Notes under the pieces: model-generated
Databases searched by the model: none
What the model saw: only the letters and a program-made list of their open reading frames with translations
Told to the model about the DNA's origin: nothing
Assembly: GCF_017921895.1 (NCBI RefSeq)
Contig: NZ_JAFIDN010000006.1
Coordinates: forward strand, 62,001-126,000
Reading direction: 5' to 3'
From: Natronogracilivirga saccharolytica
Lineage (GTDB): Bacteria; Bacteroidota; Rhodothermia; Balneolales; Natronogracilivirgulaceae
Length of the DNA stretch: 64,000 bases
Shown here: in pieces, positions 7,279-16,500 of the stretch
Layout of the letters: every line of letters starts with the position of its first letter
How positions within the stretch are numbered: the first letter of the stretch is position 1
Translations under genes and position numbers: made by a program

Positions 7279-8076
7279 CTAAGCGGGACATAACGCCAGA
7301 CAGGCCCCCACCGGATCCTCAATAACCGCATATTCAATCTCTTCATCATCCCTTTTCATGATCTTGAGGACTTTGCCATCTTCATCCGCTACGCGACGGA
7401 GGCTTTCTTCGAGGTCGCCCACGGGGAGGTAAATCAACCATACGGGAGGCAGGCCCACATTTACTCCTCGTGCATGACAAACGCCCGCCACCGGTCTTCC
7501 ATGCTCATCGAGCATGTTGTAGTCGGCATAGTGCTCACCGCCATGTTCCATACCGACCTCATGAACCGACCACCCGATGACCTGACGATAAAAATTCCGG
7601 GTGTTAATGGCATATGAGACCGTCAGGTCAACCCAGTAGATGCGGCCAACTGTCACCGCATCAATACTTGAAGCCTCAACACTTGCGGGAATCGCCTCCG
7701 AAGGAATGACCGGGATAATGCCGAATGCCGCTCCATTCGGATCACGCAGCACCGCCCACTGGCTTTTTCCTTGGTCATCACGGTGTTGCATCAGCTCGCT
7801 TCCACCCAGATCAAGCGTGCGCTGCACACTGGCCGATACATCGGCGACCTGAATGTGCGGCATCCAATGTAGTGGAAGGTTCATATATTCCTCACTGCGC
7901 ATGCCCAGACCAATGATGGACACTCCCAGGTTGTTCATAAGATCATCCTCACGCCAGAGCGGTTTCTCACCTGTGCTGAGTACACGTGAATAGAAGCGCA
8001 CCTCTCGTTCGTGTTTCGGAACGGCAATGTCCGCGCTGAGTACACCACCAACGCGTGGGGCAAAGTGGTTATTCAT
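7279..8076 (-). CDS. VOC-family protein with two glyoxalase-like domains
   Basis: A 265-residue protein with two vicinal-oxygen-chelate halves. The first runs to about residue 125 (GGVLSADIAVPKHEREVRFY, HWMPHIQVADV, WAVLRDPNGAAFGII). The second runs from about 143 (GRIYWVDLTVSYAINTRNFY, PVWLIYLPVGDLEESL, EYAVIEDPVGACLALCPA). The layout resembles the glyoxalase/bleomycin-resistance proteins, which act as isomerases, dioxygenases or binding proteins. Substrate and metal ligands are not assignable. A structured repeat array fills the 640 bp upstream. Confidence 0.8.
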   Translation of the reverse strand: MNNHFAPRVGGVLSADIAVPKHEREVRFYSRVLSTGEKPLWREDDLMNNLGVSIIGLGMRSEEYMNLPLHWMPHIQVADVSASVQRTLDLGGSELMQHRDDQGKSQWAVLRDPNGAAFGIIPVIPSEAIPASVEASSIDAVTVGRIYWVDLTVSYAINTRNFYRQVIGWSVHEVGMEHGGEHYADYNMLDEHGRPVAGVCHARGVNVGLPPVWLIYLPVGDLEESLRRVADEDGKVLKIMKRDDEEIEYAVIEDPVGACLALCPA

Positions 8077-8183
8077 AGCTCTATCCTGCAGTAATTATAT
8101 AATTAATAGTTGAATGGAATTACGTTTTTTCTATCAGCGCGGTACTTTTAAAAATCCTGATCCCAATTATCGTGCTGAAACAT

Positions 8184-8620
8184 AAAGTGCACACGAAATA
8201 CCCATGACAGAGCATAAGCACTGACACACAGGCGTATTATTAAAAACTGTCATGGTATTTCACATCGTGACCTTAGGTTCACCTTTCATTATAAATCGAA
8301 AATTTTAAACAGATGAAATGAACATGACCGGGTCGGCGCCCGGACACACAGGCGCATGATTACATACGGTCATGACATTGCATGTGACGACATAAACCCA
8401 AACATTTAAACAGATGAAATGCCCATGGCGGCTTACCGTCACACAGGAGCATGATTATAGCCAACATGGGTACTACATGTGACGTCAGAATCACAAATTA
8501 TAAACACATGAAATGATCATGACCGGCTGAAATCCGGACACACATGAGCATGATTAAAACGTCATGGACATTCTATGTGACCGCTTGAATCAAAAAATTT
8601 TAAACACATGAAACGAAACT
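8184..8620. repeat. Tandem array of four ~95-123 bp units, each a covarying hairpin
   Basis: Units: 8184-8306, 8307-8407, 8408-8501 and 8502-8601, with a fifth beginning at 8602. Units 2-5 open with AAACAGATGAAATG or AAACACATGAAAYG. All four full units carry a conserved core (CACACAGGMG or CACACATGAG then CATGATTA or TATTATTA; 8223-8242, 8343-8362, 8439-8457, 8537-8556). The core lies in the loop of a long stem whose sequence differs between units but stays paired: GAAATAC..CATGACAG with CTGTCATGGTATTTC in unit 1, CATGACC/GGTCATG in 2, CCCATG/CATGGG in 3, CATGAC/GTCATG in 4. A small inner GC hairpin sits 5' of the core in units 2-4. No reading frame runs through. Confidence 0.82.
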
Positions 8621-8716
8621 TGCCCGTGGACTGCGTTGTCCCTAGAATGACTTGCTTAAAACCGGGTTTCCTGGTGAAAAACGCAGATTATGACACCGGT
8701 ACATTTTCGGTTGAAA

Positions 8717-9094
8717 TTAACTATTGGAATCGAAACACAACAGCATCACCACACCGGCCGGATCTGATATCCAGTGACCATCGAGTTTTTCAGGCAACTT
8801 CTCCAATTCATCACGAAATGAGACTCCACTACCCCGAAGAAGTTCCCTGGCATGATTCATATCATCGGATTTCAGCTCAAGCCAGATATCTGTCTGACTA
8901 TAAGTATCAACCCGGTCGAACCAAATTCGCAAATTCCCGGAGTCACAATACCACGACTCAGCCAGGGAATCATCCTCTGCTTTGATCAATTTCATCCCCA
9001 GAGTATCCCGATAAAATCTTAATGTATCATCATAACGATCTTTCGGAATCTTGATGGCAATGTTCGTTCCAAATTGAAATTCAGGTTTACTCAT
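8717..9094 (-). CDS. VOC-family glyoxalase-like protein, single domain
   Basis: A 125-residue protein with one VOC fold: NIAIKIPKDRYDDTLRFYRD, then DIWLELKSDDMNHARELL, and GHWISDPAGVVMLLCFD at the end. It resembles the glyoxalase/bleomycin-resistance superfamily; the substrate is unknown. Its first bases overlap the end of a broken phnB-like gene (9087-9364) in an ATGAGTAA arrangement, which suggests the two were once translationally coupled. The array at 8184-8620 lies directly downstream. Confidence 0.78.
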   Translation of the reverse strand: MSKPEFQFGTNIAIKIPKDRYDDTLRFYRDTLGMKLIKAEDDSLAESWYCDSGNLRIWFDRVDTYSQTDIWLELKSDDMNHARELLRGSGVSFRDELEKLPEKLDGHWISDPAGVVMLLCFDSNS

Positions 9095-9364
9095 GTTGTG
9101 GTTGTTTTGATTTCAGTTCACAATTGACCATCCATTTTACTCCATATTTATCCCGTACCATCCCCGAATAGTGCACCCCAAAACATCTCTTCCAGATTCA
9201 TTATTACTTCACCGTTACGGGAAAGCTTCTCAAACATGACACATGCTGTCTCCTGATCCTCAATCAGGTTTATCACCAATGCAACTTTCCCGTGAGGTGC
9301 AGATTCATTGGAGGGCCTCCTCACACACTCCGTTGAAATTCAGATAGGGGATGAGTTTCATCAT
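9087..9364 (-). pseudogene. Degraded phnB-like (VOC/3-demethylubiquinone methyltransferase-type) gene
   Basis: The minus strand keeps the PhnB N-terminus (MKLIPYLNFNGVCEEAL, from 9364), then jumps to sequence that should lie about 60 residues further on (SAPHGKVALVINLIED, then FEKLSRNGEVIMNLEEMFWG). Near 9175 the frame shifts, after which GMVRDKYGVKWMVNCE, the family C-terminus, reads on to TAA at 9087. Intact relatives have about 140 residues. The gene therefore carries one internal deletion and at least one frameshift. The reading of these pieces as one gene rests on family recall. Confidence 0.7.
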
Positions 9365-9615
9365 GCTCAGTATTTTTGTGATGGATGTGATTCTAAATTA
9401 AGGTAAATACGGAAATCACCAATGGACAGGGTTTATTTACTGAAGCAACTTGCATTGAATGAAAACCGCGAACAACTCAGAACTCCGGTTGAGCCTCGGG
9501 TCCCTTCTTTATCTGAAGCTACTCAATCCCCCGAAATCCAAGATATCCAAATACCCGGATCCCGGGATGATCTCAACTTGCTGTTCTATGTTTTTTTACA
9601 TCACAAAAAGGTTCC

Positions 9616-11373
9616 TTATCGCGGCATCTCATACAAATGATATGGCTCCAAAATACCGGCAACCCTGGCAACTTGAATAACAGGAACCAGTTGCTGATGA
9701 ACACCTCGCCAGGTTTCAGCTATTAACAGTTTTTCACTGCGGTCCGGTCCTTCGCCGGTAATAAAATCCCAAAAGCCGGGAGGGGGAGGATAGTTCTTCA
9801 GTTCTATATCGGTATCAGGGTCGATCCCGGCTTCCTCCCGGACAAGATTAAGGGCAGTGTGATAACCTCCCAACGCATCAATTAACCCCAGATCCCGTGC
9901 ATCCGAACCAGTCCAAATGCGGCCTTTGCCAACTTCATGAACTTCGTCAAAGCTCATGCCCCTGTCATCGGCCACTCTTTCCACAAATTGTTCGTAGTTG
10001 TAGTCCAGCCAATCACTTTGTCGCTCGCGCTGATGTTCGTTATAGGGTTCAGAAGCGGCAAAGTAATCGGAACTTGGTGAGGTGCTGACATGATCGGGAT
10101 TAATACCGAAATCTTTCAGCAGTTCGCTGGTCACAAATTTTCCATGGACCACTCCGATTGATGCCGTGATTGTTGAAGGTTGCGCTACAATTTTATTGGC
10201 TCCCATAGCCAGATAGTATCCTCCGGAACCGGCAACGTTTCCCATGGTGGCAATGACCGGAATGCCCTGTTCTCTTGCCTGATGAATTTCCCGTCGTACG
10301 GCTTCTGATGCCCATGGAGCACCTCCGGGACTCTCAATCCGGAAAATAATTGCATCCACCTCATCTTCCACCGCAGAACGAAATGCTCGTGCCAGTGTTT
10401 CGGAACCCATTACCGGTTGCATCATTATCGGATCATACCGGCTTTCACCACCAACTATAGCACCTTCTCCCTGGATTAATGCTACTTTGGCTCCGTTATC
10501 CCAATAACTGCCGGCCTCGCCATAGTAGTTTTCAAGGTATAAGAACTCGGCATCATCACCAAGTTCGTCCCGCATCAATGCAAAAATCTCATCCCTGTAG
10601 ATCAGGCTGTCCACAAGTCCGTGGTCAAGAGTAAGGTGACCGTACCATGGGCCCTCATCAACCACCTTCCGGGCCTGATCCGTGTCAATCTTCCGTCCCT
10701 CAGCTATAGCTTCAGTTAGATGTGCATATTGCGAATTTATTATTGCTTCGTTCGCTTCCCGGAAAGGCTCCGTAAATTCCGATTCTGTAAGCATATCTTT
10801 GGCACTTTTGTACTCATAACGGTGATCATAATCCACCTCAATGCCATGTTTCCTGAAAAAATCACCAAGAAAAAACTGCTCACTTCGCAATCCCACCAGA
10901 TTGACATCTCCTCCCGGCTGCATGAATATTCGGTCAAATGCCGTTGCAAGATAGTAGGAGTAAGTAGCATTTTCCACTTGACCGAAAGTTTCAGAGTAAA
11001 GATAAGCCGGCTTGCCTGATTCGCGGAAAGATGTCACCGCTTCCCTGATTTCCTCAGCTTGTCCGATATTCATGGTATTTCCGCTAACCCGTACCAGGAG
11101 ACCGGAAACCCGGTCATCATGTTTTGCCTGTTCCAAACCATCCACAATGGTTTTGATGTCGATTCCCTCTCCGGTTAATGCCCGGCCTACCGGGTCACCC
11201 GGTACAGTTTCCATAACGGACTGATCCAGATTCAGTTCGACAATGGTGTTAGAGGGAACATCTTCAGAAAGCGCCTGGAACAACCAGACTAATAAACTGA
11301 TGAAAATTACAGCAATGACGGCCATCCCAATCCAGGCCATAATTCGGTATATCAGTGTTGGTTTAGATCTCAT
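9616..11373 (-). CDS. sppA: Signal peptide peptidase SppA, long (67K) type
   Basis: A 585-residue protein with one N-terminal membrane anchor (about residues 12-33) and two tandem ClpP-like domains, as in the long SppA form. The N-terminal domain carries the Lys-containing stretch RYEYKSAKDMLTESEF, which in E. coli holds the catalytic lysine. The C-terminal domain has GNVAGSGGYYLAMGANKI with the serine nucleophile position, followed by TASIGVVHGKF. The protein cleaves remnant signal peptides in the membrane. It sits between a broken phnB-like gene and an M1-peptidase relic and has no operon partner. Confidence 0.93.
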   Translation of the reverse strand: MRSKPTLIYRIMAWIGMAVIAVIFISLLVWLFQALSEDVPSNTIVELNLDQSVMETVPGDPVGRALTGEGIDIKTIVDGLEQAKHDDRVSGLLVRVSGNTMNIGQAEEIREAVTSFRESGKPAYLYSETFGQVENATYSYYLATAFDRIFMQPGGDVNLVGLRSEQFFLGDFFRKHGIEVDYDHRYEYKSAKDMLTESEFTEPFREANEAIINSQYAHLTEAIAEGRKIDTDQARKVVDEGPWYGHLTLDHGLVDSLIYRDEIFALMRDELGDDAEFLYLENYYGEAGSYWDNGAKVALIQGEGAIVGGESRYDPIMMQPVMGSETLARAFRSAVEDEVDAIIFRIESPGGAPWASEAVRREIHQAREQGIPVIATMGNVAGSGGYYLAMGANKIVAQPSTITASIGVVHGKFVTSELLKDFGINPDHVSTSPSSDYFAASEPYNEHQRERQSDWLDYNYEQFVERVADDRGMSFDEVHEVGKGRIWTGSDARDLGLIDALGGYHTALNLVREEAGIDPDTDIELKNYPPPPGFWDFITGEGPDRSEKLLIAETWRGVHQQLVPVIQVARVAGILEPYHLYEMPR

Positions 11374-11564
11374 AATTACATCCGGTTAGAAGTTTTTAGA
11401 GTTACCTTCTGAATTCATTATAACTTTTACCGAATTTCAGGGAAAGAGGTTTCAGGATCCGACTAACACTTTGTATCAGGTTCAATTACGTTCGAGAATT
11501 GCAAAAAGGCTAGAGTTTAGAATCCTTCACAATGTTAGCATTAAATATTTCCGGAGTCACCTGA
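11374..11564. other. Intergenic, no gene seen
   Basis: About 190 bp between sppA and the M1-peptidase relic. No coding frame, strong palindrome or promoter is evident; it may be further decayed pseudogene sequence. Confidence 0.3.
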
Positions 11565-11770
11565 TGGCAGATACGGATTGAATACCAGCTCTCATATCCA
11601 CTTCTTCTTCATTACGCAGATTGTGAGCAAATAACTCATTCAGTAAGTTATCCGGACAAAGGGGATTGGCAGAATGATTGCCACCAAAGGTGAGTTGTTT
11701 CGTGAGCAATAAGGCAGTAAAGTTCTCTCACTGTTTCGTAATCATCCGCAACAGAAACGAACCTGTCACT
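11565..11770 (-). pseudogene. Relic of an M1-family (HExxH) zinc metallopeptidase
   Basis: On the minus strand the frame reads RFVSVADDYETVRELYC then LIAHETTHLWWQSFC, with the zinc motif HETTH at 11704-11690. After a one-base frameshift it reads NPLCPDNLLNELFAH. In M1 peptidases HExxH is followed 18 residues later by the third zinc ligand within NE; here the NE falls 17 residues on, one short, as expected from a small deletion. Stops occur on both sides. About 65 codons of a 600-plus-residue enzyme are left. Confidence 0.6.
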
Positions 11771-11895
11771 GGTATAATTCTACTAGAAGATGCAATTAAG
11801 ATCGGTGGCGTGTACAGATTGACATCCCAATGCAATACTTACTTACATTGGATGCCGCACACAATCTCAGATGTAAATGACCAGACCACTATTAG

Positions 11896-11935
11896 AAAAA
11901 AAAGGCCTCCACATTTATCATATGAAGACCTTTTT
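11896..11935 (-). terminator. Terminator after tRNA-Pro
   Basis: On the minus strand AAAAAGGTCTTC pairs with GGAGGCCTTTTT (GT pairs allowed), followed by a T run. It starts immediately downstream of the tRNA 3' end. Confidence 0.7.
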
Positions 11936-11937
11936 CG

Positions 11938-12011
11938 TCGGGGCGACAGGATTTGAACCTGCGACCCCTTGCACCCCATGCAAGTGCGCTACCGGACTGC
12001 GCCACGCCCCG
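11938..12011 (-). tRNA. tRNA-Pro (anticodon GGG)
   Basis: The minus strand folds into a cloverleaf: acceptor stem CGGGGCG/CGCCCCG with discriminator A, a D arm with GGTAGCGC, an anticodon arm CTTGC-ATGGGGT-GCAAG giving anticodon GGG, and a T arm with GGTTCAAATCC. It reads proline CCC/CCU codons. CCA is not encoded. A terminator follows directly. The sequence beyond its 3' end holds a decayed peptidase gene, so the locus may have taken insertions. Confidence 0.95.
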
Positions 12012-12147
12012 AACTTTAATCGCCGGTGAATAACACCGGCTCAGATAACCACTTCTTCTGCAACCAAATCTAAAGGTTGTTTTCTGAAGAATTATAAAGA
12101 TAATAATTTGTGCACTGCTACACAATTCCCGGCATCGCCGGGCACTG

Positions 12148-13317
12148 CTATTCTTCAACCTGACTGGGATAACAGCCAAGGATTTTGAAATGCGCAGCCT
12201 TGTTTTCTATTTCCTTCAGGGCTTTTTTCATACCGGACTCCTCCTTGTTACCCTCGAGATCTACATAAAACAGATACTGCCAGGGTTTGCCGATACGCGG
12301 ACGTGACTCAAGCTTGGTCATGTTGATTCCGTACCGGTCCAGTACTTTCAGACACTGAAGCAGTGCTCCTTTTTCATGCACCGTGGCAAGCAACAGGGAC
12401 GTTTTGGTCGGAATCTGCGGATCGCACACCACCGGATCCCGCGAAACAATCACAAAACGGGTATAATTACCAGGCTGGTTGGCCAGGTCCTTTGCAATGA
12501 TATCCAGGTCATACAGCTCGGCTGCGTAAGTACTTGCTATGGCTGCCTGGGTCGGATCACCGTCTTCCATGACCTTTTGAGCCGCCATTGCCGTATCGGT
12601 GTACGGTTCAATACGGCAGTGTGTCATTTCAGCCAGAAAACGGCTGCACTGGGATATGGCCTGGGGATGGGAAAGAATTCGACGGACCGATGAAAGCGGC
12701 GCCGGCTCACAAGTCATCAGGCAGTGGTTCACCCTGAGGATCTCTTCTCCGATTATGTGAAGTTCTTTCTCTGCCAGGAGGTCATACGTGTCGTTGATAG
12801 AACCTGCCGTGGTATTTTCAATCGGCAGAATTGCAACATCGGTCTCGCCCTCTTCCACGGCAATCGCAGCCTGCTCAAACGTCTTGAAACCCACGCAGCG
12901 GACATCGTCATACCGCTCCGAGAAGTGCCGCATTGCTGCCTGGTGACTGTAAGCTCCGCGGGTTCCCTGATAGGACACCGAAATGGTGCGTACATCCAGC
13001 TTGTTGTTCTGGTGATCAAGCAGGGAATGGCTTTGGAACCGGACCGACTGATAAATGATCTCCCGGAATAGCTGCTCGGTGAAGTAAGGGTCAATACCCT
13101 CCTCAAGCGCCATTTCACGCACTTTCTTCAGCAAAGCATCCTCACGATGTACATCGCGGATGGTGTCATCGTCTTCAATCTTGTTGGCAAACACCTCCCG
13201 GACCACACTGTGCCGCTCGGCCAAAGTCCGGATCAGCTGCTTGTCCAGCTGGTCAATTTGTTTGCGATAATCGGAGATATTCTCCTTTTCTTCCGGGTAT
13301 TTTTTCTTTTCTGACAT
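12148..13317 (-). CDS. pheA: Bifunctional chorismate mutase / prephenate dehydratase (P-protein)
   Basis: A 389-residue protein making phenylpyruvate from chorismate. The N-terminal AroQ-type chorismate mutase domain (about residues 14-95) has DYRKQIDQLDKQLIRTLAER and ends QLFREIIYQSVRFQ. The prephenate dehydratase domain (about 112-285) begins ISVSYQGTRGAYSHQAA and contains LPIENTTAGSINDTYDLL and NYTRFVIVSRD. The C-terminal ACT domain has TKTSLLLATVHEKGALL and the Phe-binding ESRPRIGKPWQYLFYVD, so feedback inhibition is expected. ATG at 13317 follows GGTAGGA. The frame is open for 141 bases upstream but without domain content. No aro neighbours occur. Confidence 0.95.
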   Translation of the reverse strand: MSEKKKYPEEKENISDYRKQIDQLDKQLIRTLAERHSVVREVFANKIEDDDTIRDVHREDALLKKVREMALEEGIDPYFTEQLFREIIYQSVRFQSHSLLDHQNNKLDVRTISVSYQGTRGAYSHQAAMRHFSERYDDVRCVGFKTFEQAAIAVEEGETDVAILPIENTTAGSINDTYDLLAEKELHIIGEEILRVNHCLMTCEPAPLSSVRRILSHPQAISQCSRFLAEMTHCRIEPYTDTAMAAQKVMEDGDPTQAAIASTYAAELYDLDIIAKDLANQPGNYTRFVIVSRDPVVCDPQIPTKTSLLLATVHEKGALLQCLKVLDRYGINMTKLESRPRIGKPWQYLFYVDLEGNKEESGMKKALKEIENKAAHFKILGCYPSQVEE

Positions 13318-13504
13318 TCCTACCTGAATTCTGCCACTTTCATGATCTGATATCAACCTTACTGTGTAACCGCCTGCTTCTTTTTCTGCATCCCTGTCTG
13401 ATATTTTGCAGACACTGTTTGAAACAGCTATGAAAAATACGGAATTATGCCGTCCCAATCATTTCCATTTGATTATGAAAAATGTAACGGAAACCGCACT
13501 TTTC

Positions 13505-16500
13505 TCAATAGTCATAGCGCCACATCATATCCACGCCGCTGCGGTAATCATCCCCGGCCGTAATCACCAGCTCCAGATTTCTGGTGATCAGGTATTCAAT
13601 GAGCACCTGCCGGCCGGCATCTGTCCCTCCAAGCTCCTGCAAAAATGCAATAAATATGCGATCGGATATAAATTTCCCCGCCTTGATTGTGGTCCCGCCA
13701 CCGCCACGCCGGCTATTCTCTATTTCTATAACATCGATTCCGAGCCGATCCGCAGCAAGGGTCTCAATGCGATCCAGCAAGACATCGACGGCAATATTTG
13801 TCGCCAGGCTGCCATCCGACCGGCCCGATACCGTCTGTTCCCATCCAGCCAGGGCATGAAACGGCCTGCCGAACAGCGTATAACTGATGATATCCTGAAG
13901 CTCCATTTCAGGCTCGCTTTCGTATTCGAACTCCGGGTCAGACAGCGTCCCGGTGATTACATAATAAATGTTGATTTCCTCATACTGCTGTCGCGGCTGA
14001 TAAAGAGTGCGGATATCAAGCGCCGGATTGGCCGGATCCCCGCTGAATGTGACATCCCCGCGTTCCAGTCGAAACCGTTTGTTGAAAGTGGTTACATGGC
14101 CCGAACTGATCCCCATGTCCCCAAAAAGCTGAACCTCGTCAAACGGTGCTTTGACAAGATCCACTTCACCACGCAATGCAAGATTCAGTTCCGGATCCCG
14201 GCGCGTCCGGACAAAGGCATTGCGATCTACACTAAAGTTGACCTCCATGGCCAGTCGTTCAAAAAAATCCGGTCCCTCGGGAATATCACGATCTTCTTCA
14301 TCGAGTATTACCTCCTCGATCTCCCGCTCGCCGAAATCATCCAGGTAAAGGGTTCCGCGCTCCCAGCGCACATCACCGGCAAGACGGGGCTCTTGAAGGG
14401 ATCCGTCAAGGCGCAGATCGAGTCCTGTAAATATCTCAATATCCCGCGTATTGAATACGCGGAAATTTGTGGCGTTGAAACGCAGATCCAGATCCTGCGG
14501 GACCAATCCGTCCATGTCAATATGCCCACGGCCATTGAACGAACCGCTGCTCTGAACAGCCAGACGTTCCAGATTAATCCGGCCCTGCTCAAACAGGGCA
14601 TCAAGCCGGATTCGTCGAAAGGTAACTTCATTCGGAACCACACGGATCTGTCCCGCAGAAAGATTCAGGCTGCCATCCATTTCAGGTGCGTCAAAAACGC
14701 CGGCAATTCTGATGTCCGCATCAAGCCGGCCCTCAAGATTCCGCAGTTGATCCCGCTCCAGAAAATCGTTGAATGCCGCCAGATTAAATTCACTGGTGTA
14801 AATGGATATATCGAGCGGGTCATCGCTTTTTGGACCGTCAAATTCGAGAGTTCTGAAGTCCAGGTGAAGGGGGACGCGGCCGCTGATATCGGCGGCTTTT
14901 TGTCCGAGAGAGTGTACCCGGGATATCAGTTCGAGGTTCTGATGGGCGTGATCATAATCCCAGGACAAAAGCAAGGTGTCCACAGCCACACCGGACAGCG
15001 CTCCTTCACTGAGTTGCAGTTCGCCATACATTTCGGGGCTTCCTGCTGATCCGGACAGTGTGGTCTGCAGTGAGAAATCGCCTCTCATGCCATCAAGGCC
15101 AAGACCAGAGAGCATTTCCTCAAACTGCATCAAATCGAGAGGATCGACCCGCAGGTATCCGCTGATTTCTTCCTCAAAAAATGCATCGCCAAGCTGATCG
15201 GGATCGCGGGGTTCGAATGGCAGGTTAAATTCAGACCGCATCAGATTCTGCCCCGCGTGCCATACCGATGCATCCGTAGCCAGTCGCTGATTGGCAATGT
15301 TCAGGGCAAATCTCATTGAATCAAGTTCGATGTGATCCCGCTTGAATGAGGTCACATCGGCATAGGCATCGGCTTCAAGCTGATCTTCGCCGAAAAGAAA
15401 CTCAATGCGCCCGGTGAACAGGGCTTCAAACAGCGGATCGTTAAGGAAGACATACTGAATCTGTCCGAGATCCACACTGTCGGCGGCAAAAAAGCCACTC
15501 CAGGGCTCATCAGGCTTCTTGTCGAGTGCCATAGATAGTTCAGATTCCCGATCAGACACCAGGCTGATAGTCTCAACCTGAACCCGTTCATCGGCGAACA
15601 CCACATTGAAAGGCTGTTGAAGCCGGTAAATTCCTGCAGGATCAACAAACTGCATTTCGCGCGTATGTATCAAGACCGAATCTGCCACCAGGTAATCCGC
15701 CCGTTTGCTGAATCCGCTTTCATTTTCAACATTGAATTCGAAATTATAGGATCCTGAAACGGCCTGTTCGCCGACATTACCCTCAGTGACAACCGAAATA
15801 TCGCGTATCGACCGATCGCCAATGGAAGGAGAACGAATCACAAGATCGGCATTGTAGGAAGTTTCTCTGGCAATATCTGCTTTGGCATCACCCTCCATGC
15901 GCTCCACCCGGATGGTATCATATTGCAGGCTGTGCAGATCCAGCTTCGACGAAAGCTCCAGATTGCCAAGCGTATCGGCTTGAATATTGCCGCTCATGTT
16001 ACCCATAGCCTGCAGACTGTCAACTCCTGCGAGCCCGGCAAATCCCCGAAGATCAAGGAGTTCAAGGTCAAAATCGAGCCGGTTTTCCACATCTCTGAAA
16101 TTAAAGAGATTTTGCCGCATTGTCAGTTCTGCTACGGCAGGGGCACTTTTTAAAAACGCATGGTTGACATATGCAATGCCATTTTCAAGCAGCATATCGA
16201 CCTTTATGGAATCAATGGACTGCCGGTTAATTTCGGATTCACGAAGCAGAACATCGGCATTGAGCACCATGGTTTCGGGATCGAAACCTTCTCCATTCGC
16301 AGAAACCACCCCGTTCAGATGCGTCGGCAGCATTTCGAGCCCCGGAAAAGCGCTGGCATCGAGATTCCGGAAACCGGCTTCCGCTGAATATTGCGGGATA
16401 TCGCGCTGCCACAGCAAGTTGGCAGACAGGTCGATTTCTGCACCGGCCGTTTTTGTGAGCGCAATCACATCGAGGGTGTCGGCTGTTACCTCCGCAGTGA

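Noticed and set aside
8184-8620. Integron attC array
   Set aside because: Units have inverted-repeat shape but lack GTTRRRY/RYYYAAC core sites, no reading frames sit between them and no integrase is in the window.
8184-8620. CRISPR array
   Set aside because: The repeats are too long (about 100 bp), imperfect and have no regular unique spacers; no cas genes are nearby.
11678-11956. 92-codon plus frame upstream of the tRNA
   Set aside because: It runs into the tRNA-Pro gene region and lies opposite the M1-peptidase relic; no family features.
13406-15049. 547-codon plus-strand frame opposite tamB
   Set aside because: It lies wholly against a gene with TamB domain content in the minus frame; its translation has no motif and is Ile/Lys/Arg-rich in a way seen in antisense shadows.
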